Of a stretch of DNA of 64,000 nucleotides, positions 60,385 through 64,000 are shown in pieces. The stretch comes from Pseudomonas farris (GTDB lineage Bacteria > Pseudomonadota > Gammaproteobacteria > Pseudomonadales > Pseudomonadaceae). The stretch is from assembly GCF_019145235.1 (NCBI RefSeq), contig NZ_JAHSTV010000002.1:124001-188000 (forward strand), read 5' to 3'. The notes beneath the pieces are model-generated. The model had not been told where the DNA came from, made no database searches, and saw only the letters and a program-made list of their open reading frames with translations. Every line of letters starts with the position of its first letter. Within the stretch, counting starts at the first letter, position 1. The position numbers and the translations under genes are program-made.

Positions 60385-62334
60385 TCAACCCTTGCTCGCC
60401 GGTTTCGCCGCGCGTTTGGTGCTGGTCGAGGGCTTGCGTTTGGTCGGTTTGCGTTTGTTTTTCCACGGTGTGGCGCCACGCCCGGCCGGGCTTGCCGGCC
60501 CGCTGATGGTCAGGTTCAGGCCGGCGCAACGGGCCACCTGCTTGCTCATCCATGCAGCTTGTTTGGTGACGAATTCTTCCAGGCTCATTTCACCGCTCTG
60601 CACCATGTCCAGGGCCTGTTCCCAGATTGCCGTGGTGCCGGGATCGGCAATCGCGCGCGGCACGGCATCGATCAGGCTGAACGCTGCCGGCGTCGCGGCC
60701 AGGGCTTTGCCGTTCTTGATCAGGTAGCCGCGGTCCAGCAGGCCCTGGATGATCGAGGCGCGGGTGGCTTCGGTACCGATGCCGGTGGTGTCCTTGAGCT
60801 TTTGCTTGAGCAGCGGATCTTCCACCAGTTTGGCGACGTTCTTCATCGCCTTGATCAGATCGCCTTCGGTGAATGGCTTGGGCGGCTGGGTCCAAAGGTC
60901 CTTGAGCTTCACATCGGCCACCGCGCAGTCACGCCCTTCGGCCAGTGCTGGCAATGTTTGCGGCGCCGGTGCTTCGCGGCCCTTGGCTGGCGCGAGGGCC
61001 TCGGGCAGGGCGCGTTTCCAGCCGGGCTCGACAATCTGCTTGCCCACGGCGCGTAAGGCTTCACCGGCACAGTCGAAGTCGGCCTGAGTCCGATCGTACT
61101 CATGGTTGGGCAGGAACTGCGCCAGGTAACGCGCACGAATCAGGGTGTAAACCGCCCGTTGCTTGCCTACCAGCCGGTCGAGGTTTTTCGCCGCCGCTGT
61201 GGGGATGATGCCGTGGTGAGCGCTGACCTTGGCATCGTTCCAGGCCCGTGAGCGGCGCTGAGGCTCTAGATGATCGTGCAAGGCGTTCAGGGCCGGGTCG
61301 GCTTGCCGAAGCGCCGCCAGAATACCCGGGGCTTCGCTGTGCTGACTCAGGGGCAGGTAGCCGCAGTCGCTACGCGGGTAGGTGATGACTTTGTGGGTTT
61401 CGTACAGCGCCTGGGCGATATCGAGGGTTTCTTGAGCACCGAGCCCGAGCTTCTTCGAACAAACTTCCTGCAACGTGCCTAGATCGAACGGCAAAGGCGC
61501 GACTTCGCGCATCCGCTCGGTGCGCAGTTTGATCACCCGCGCGCTCGCCGCACCGCCAATGGCCGCAGCCGCTTTCTGAGCCAGCGCCTGATTCAGGCAG
61601 CGGTCCTGATCGTCGCAAACGTCGGAGGACGCGCGCCATTGGGCGGTGAACGCGGTGCCGTCGTGCAGCAGTTGCACTTCGATCGCCCAGTAGGCCACCG
61701 GGACGAAATCGGCAATGCTGCGGTCGCGATCCACCACCAGGCGCAAGGTTGGTGTCTGCACCCGACCGACCGGCAATACACCCTGATAGCCGGACTGACG
61801 CCCCAGCAGGGTGAACAGCCGACTCATGTTCATCCCGATCAGCCAGTCGGCCCGGGAGCGCCCCAATGCCGAATGATAAAGGCTGAACGTCTCGGCCCCA
61901 GGCTTGAGCGCCGCCAGTGCCTTGCGGATCGATGCATCGTCCAGCGCCGACAGCCACAGCCGCCGGATCGGCCCGCGATAACGGCAATGCTCCACCAGTT
62001 CCCGGGCGATCATCTCGCCCTCACGGTCGGCGTCGGTCGCAATCACCAGTTCACTGGCCTCGCCGAGCAAGCGTTTGACCGCCTTGTACTGGCTGGCCGT
62101 GCGCGGTTTGACGGTCATCTTCCATTTTTCGGGAATGATCGGTAGATCCGCCAGCACCCAACGCTTGTAACGCGCGTCATAGGCATCCGGCGGTGCGGTT
62201 TCCAGCAGATGGCCGATGCACCAGGTCACCGTGACGCCCGTTCCCAGCCAGCAGCCGTCGCCCCGGCGCTTGGCGCCGAGCACGGCCGCGATGTCTTTGG
62301 CCTGGGAAGGTTTTTCACAGAGGTACAGCTGCAT
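60385..62334 (-). CDS. topB: DNA topoisomerase III
   Basis: A 649-residue type IA topoisomerase. The Toprim part opens with MQLYLCEKPSQAKDIAAVLG and has ATDADREGEMIARELVEH; the active Tyr is in VITYPRSDCGYLP, with GRVQTPTLRLVVDRD in the central domain. It passes and decatenates single strands of DNA and acts in replication and recombination. The C-terminus is a Lys/Arg-rich tail. Start 62334 gives the usual N-terminus. Confidence 0.97.
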   Translation of the reverse strand: MQLYLCEKPSQAKDIAAVLGAKRRGDGCWLGTGVTVTWCIGHLLETAPPDAYDARYKRWVLADLPIIPEKWKMTVKPRTASQYKAVKRLLGEASELVIATDADREGEMIARELVEHCRYRGPIRRLWLSALDDASIRKALAALKPGAETFSLYHSALGRSRADWLIGMNMSRLFTLLGRQSGYQGVLPVGRVQTPTLRLVVDRDRSIADFVPVAYWAIEVQLLHDGTAFTAQWRASSDVCDDQDRCLNQALAQKAAAAIGGAASARVIKLRTERMREVAPLPFDLGTLQEVCSKKLGLGAQETLDIAQALYETHKVITYPRSDCGYLPLSQHSEAPGILAALRQADPALNALHDHLEPQRRSRAWNDAKVSAHHGIIPTAAAKNLDRLVGKQRAVYTLIRARYLAQFLPNHEYDRTQADFDCAGEALRAVGKQIVEPGWKRALPEALAPAKGREAPAPQTLPALAEGRDCAVADVKLKDLWTQPPKPFTEGDLIKAMKNVAKLVEDPLLKQKLKDTTGIGTEATRASIIQGLLDRGYLIKNGKALAATPAAFSLIDAVPRAIADPGTTAIWEQALDMVQSGEMSLEEFVTKQAAWMSKQVARCAGLNLTISGPASPAGRGATPWKNKRKPTKRKPSTSTKRAAKPASKG

Positions 62335-62449
62335 AACCACCATCGTCGATCAGTGTCCGAGAGGTGCACAGAATGGCGGCTGATGAGCGATGGAGCAATC
62401 TTTATCTGTATGGATGTACAGCTTGAGCTGTTGCGCTTGATGACAGCGG

Positions 62450-62779
62450 TCAGTCCACCACAAACAACCTGGCGCCAGTGGCGGTGGATGAACGATGCGC
62501 TTCGGCATTGTCCGCCACTTGATAGCTCATGCCCGGCGTGAGAACGAAGACTCGACCGTCTTCCAGTTCGGTGTGCAGTTCTCCCTCCAGGCAAAACAGC
62601 ACATGCCCCTTTGAGCACCAGTGATCGGCCAGATACCCCGGCGTGTATTCGACGATGCGCGCACGAATCGCGCCGAACTGCCGGGTGCGCCACAGGGCGC
62701 TGCCAGTCTCGCCCGGGTGCTCGGTGGGCTCGATTTGCGACCAGTCGGTGGTGCCGAAGGGGATGTTGGCAATGTCCAT
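62450..62779 (-). CDS. DHCW-motif cupin protein
   Basis: A 109-residue single cupin with the ADHWCSKGHVLFCLEGELHT segment, which is the DHCW-type motif, and VFVLTPGMSYQVADN. It is a small cytoplasmic protein of unknown reaction. AGGAGA lies before start 62779; the frame above it has no such site. Confidence 0.9.
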   Translation of the reverse strand: MDIANIPFGTTDWSQIEPTEHPGETGSALWRTRQFGAIRARIVEYTPGYLADHWCSKGHVLFCLEGELHTELEDGRVFVLTPGMSYQVADNAEAHRSSTATGARLFVVD

Positions 62780-62928
62780 GCTGCTCTCCTGATGGGGCAT
62801 GCTGTTTTGGGGGCCTCACTGTAGCCCAGGCAAGCTCCGTTCGGCTGTGAAGCAGTCGCGATGCCGAAACATGAGGTATACCTGTCGGAGCGCGGATACA
62901 GCGCAACAGCGACAGAGGATCCTACTCT

Positions 62929-63291
62929 ATGAAAGCCCCCGGCCCCGGTAATCCCATTGCCATCAGCCCTCAACCCGGCTGCGTGGTGGTGAAGTTCCAT
63001 GGCATTCAAGTGGCGTCATCCACTCGGGCGCTGGTCATGCATGAGGCCAATTATCCTCCGGTGTACTACATCCCCCGGGAGGACATCGCCGAACAATATT
63101 TCGCCCGCACCGACCACACCAGCTATTGCCCGTACAAGGGCGATGCCAGCTATTTCAGCCTGCAAATCCCCGGGCATGAAGGTGCCAATGCGGTATGGAG
63201 TTATGAGCACCCGAAGGTGTCGGTTGCGCAGATTGGCGGGTATGTGGCGTTTTATCCTGAAGAAGTGACGTTTGAGGTGCTTGATACCTGA
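62929..63291 (+). CDS. DUF427-domain protein
   Basis: A 120-residue protein of the DUF427 family: VVKFHGIQVASSTRALVMHE, VYYIPREDIAEQYFARTDHT, YCPYKGDASYFSL, AVWSYEHP and VAFYPEEVTFEV. The fold is known in part; the function is not. GAGGATCC lies before the start. Confidence 0.93.
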   Translation: MKAPGPGNPIAISPQPGCVVVKFHGIQVASSTRALVMHEANYPPVYYIPREDIAEQYFARTDHTSYCPYKGDASYFSLQIPGHEGANAVWSYEHPKVSVAQIGGYVAFYPEEVTFEVLDT

Positions 63292-63339
63292 GGTGCAGAA
63301 AGCATTGTGGTAAGGGGACTGTTGCCCGCACGCAATCCA

Positions 63340-63428
63340 TGTGGGGGCGGGCTTGCTCGCGAAGGCGGTGTGCCAGGCAACATTAATGTCGACTGACACT
63401 CCCTTTTCCCGAGCAACCCGCTCCCACA
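63340..63428. repeat. REP inverted pair (altered)
   Basis: Left arm TGTGGGGGCGGGCTTGCTCG and right arm CGAGCAACCCGCTCCCACA; both carry changes compared with the usual arm. Confidence 0.85.
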
Positions 63429-63456
63429 GGTAAGCCTGGGCTAGAGGTTCGTGCCG

Positions 63457-64000
63457 TCAGTTCTTGTCCAGATCCACATTCTTGGTCTCACGCAAACAGA
63501 TCATTCCCACTACCAGGCTCACCCCGGTAATCACCACCGGGTACCACAGCCCATAGAAAATATCCCCGGTGTACACCACCAGGGCAAACGACACCGTCGG
63601 CAGGAAACCACCGAACCAGCCGTTGCCGATGTGGTAGGGCAGGGACATGGAGGTGTAGCGGATACGGGTCGGGAACAGTTCGACCATCAGCGCCGCCAGC
63701 GGGCCGTAGCACATGGCGGAGATGATGATCAGCGCGACGATCAGCGCCACGATCATCGGTTTGTTGATCAGCTGGGTGTCGGCTTGCGACGGATAGCCGG
63801 CCAGGGTCACCGCGCCGCGCAGGGCCGCTTCGTCGTAACCATCGATTTTCACCTCGCCGATGCTGATCTGCACGGCGCTGCCGGCCGGAGCCGCTTCGCT
63901 GTTGTAGGGCAGGCCTTGTTTGACCAGGAAGGTTTTGACCTTGTCGCACGGGCTATCAAATTTAGCCTTGCCGACCGGGTCGAACTGGAAGGTGCAGGTG
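63457..64000 (-). CDS. MHS-type MFS transporter, C-terminal fragment
   Basis: The frame is open to the right edge, so the N-terminal part lies outside the window. About 180 residues are seen: a soluble insert (from the window edge to about GAVTLAGYPSQADTQ) and helices with MIVALIVALIIISAMCYGPL, the MVELFPTRIRYTSMSLPYHI motif typical of the metabolite:proton symporter (MHS) family, GNGWFGGFLPTVSFALVVYT and a last helix. It ends with ETKNVDLDKN. The long insert with two cysteines is a feature of some MHS members. Substrate unknown. Confidence 0.9.
   Translation of the reverse strand, partial: TCTFQFDPVGKAKFDSPCDKVKTFLVKQGLPYNSEAAPAGSAVQISIGEVKIDGYDEAALRGAVTLAGYPSQADTQLINKPMIVALIVALIIISAMCYGPLAALMVELFPTRIRYTSMSLPYHIGNGWFGGFLPTVSFALVVYTGDIFYGLWYPVVITGVSLVVGMICLRETKNVDLDKN

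Noticed and set aside
1..64000. tRNA, rRNA, phage or complete insertion sequences
   Set aside because: No cloverleaf-like tRNA, rRNA stretch, integrase or transposase was recognised by reading; a dedicated search was not possible here.

Overview
The window looks like chromosomal DNA of a fluorescent-group Pseudomonas. The genes read as GC-rich Pseudomonas-type coding sequence. Nine copies of the Pseudomonas-type REP inverted pair (TGTGGGAGCGGGCTTGCTC and variants) lie between genes. The gene set (many LysR regulators, GlsB-type glutaminase, TopB, a cyanate locus) fits a soil or plant-associated pseudomonad. No rRNA, tRNA, CRISPR array, phage or complete insertion sequence was seen. This is inference from sequence reading alone; no database search was run.

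Layout. 1-8.3 kb: end of an RND pump, then small accessory genes (VOC protein, secreted cupin, small lipoprotein, exported epoxide-hydrolase-like enzyme, isochorismatase-like hydrolase, SYLF protein, GFA protein) and an EamA exporter divergent from a LysR regulator. 8.5-18.6 kb: a catabolic island resembling the rhizobial moc (rhizopine) genes. It has an inositol-dehydrogenase-like MocA, a MocC-like sugar isomerase and a MocB-like binding protein on the minus strand, then a sigma-54 activator and a LacI-type repressor. After these come a MocD-like membrane oxygenase, a MocE-like Rieske ferredoxin, a MocF-like FAD reductase and a second sugar isomerase on the plus strand. A near-consensus sigma-54 promoter and a symmetric operator lie between the activator and mocA, and repeated GCTTGATAG half-sites lie between the LacI gene and mocD.

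18.7-25.2 kb: an exported haloperoxidase-like hydrolase, a metallo-beta-lactamase-fold hydrolase, an NDH-2-like flavoprotein, a lone receiver domain, a LysR gene, and a MerR/SDR pair with a typical MerR dyad. 25.3-32.3 kb: a 1823-residue hybrid (degenerate Ser/Thr kinase, AAA ATPase, GAF, PAS, histidine kinase) and a FixJ-type regulator, separated by an apparently AT-richer LRAT-domain gene. 32.4-36.7 kb: Nudix, GrpB, LysR, a DHA2-type MFS exporter and a DUF1801 protein. 37.1 kb: a very unusual protein with 72 Met and 16 Cys in 170 residues, built as an imperfect tandem repeat, with its own promoter and terminator.

37.9-48.1 kb: a XRE-cupin regulator coupled to a tiny upstream gene, a molbindin, an orphan NMT1/SsuA-like binding protein, then a LysR gene divergent from a six-gene operon. 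The operon encodes a polar amino-acid ABC importer, a cysteine-dioxygenase-like cupin and a fusion of four rhodanese-like domains to a cystathionine-lyase-type PLP enzyme. This reads as an uptake and breakdown route for a sulfur amino acid. 48-64 kb: MFS, dienelactone hydrolase, DoxX, a ferric-reductase-like membrane protein, glutaminase, DUF3616, a ProA-like dehydrogenase, a BON protein, the cynR-cynS-cynT cyanate locus, small conserved proteins, GNAT, topB, two small cupin/DUF427 proteins and the end of an MHS-type MFS transporter cut by the window edge.
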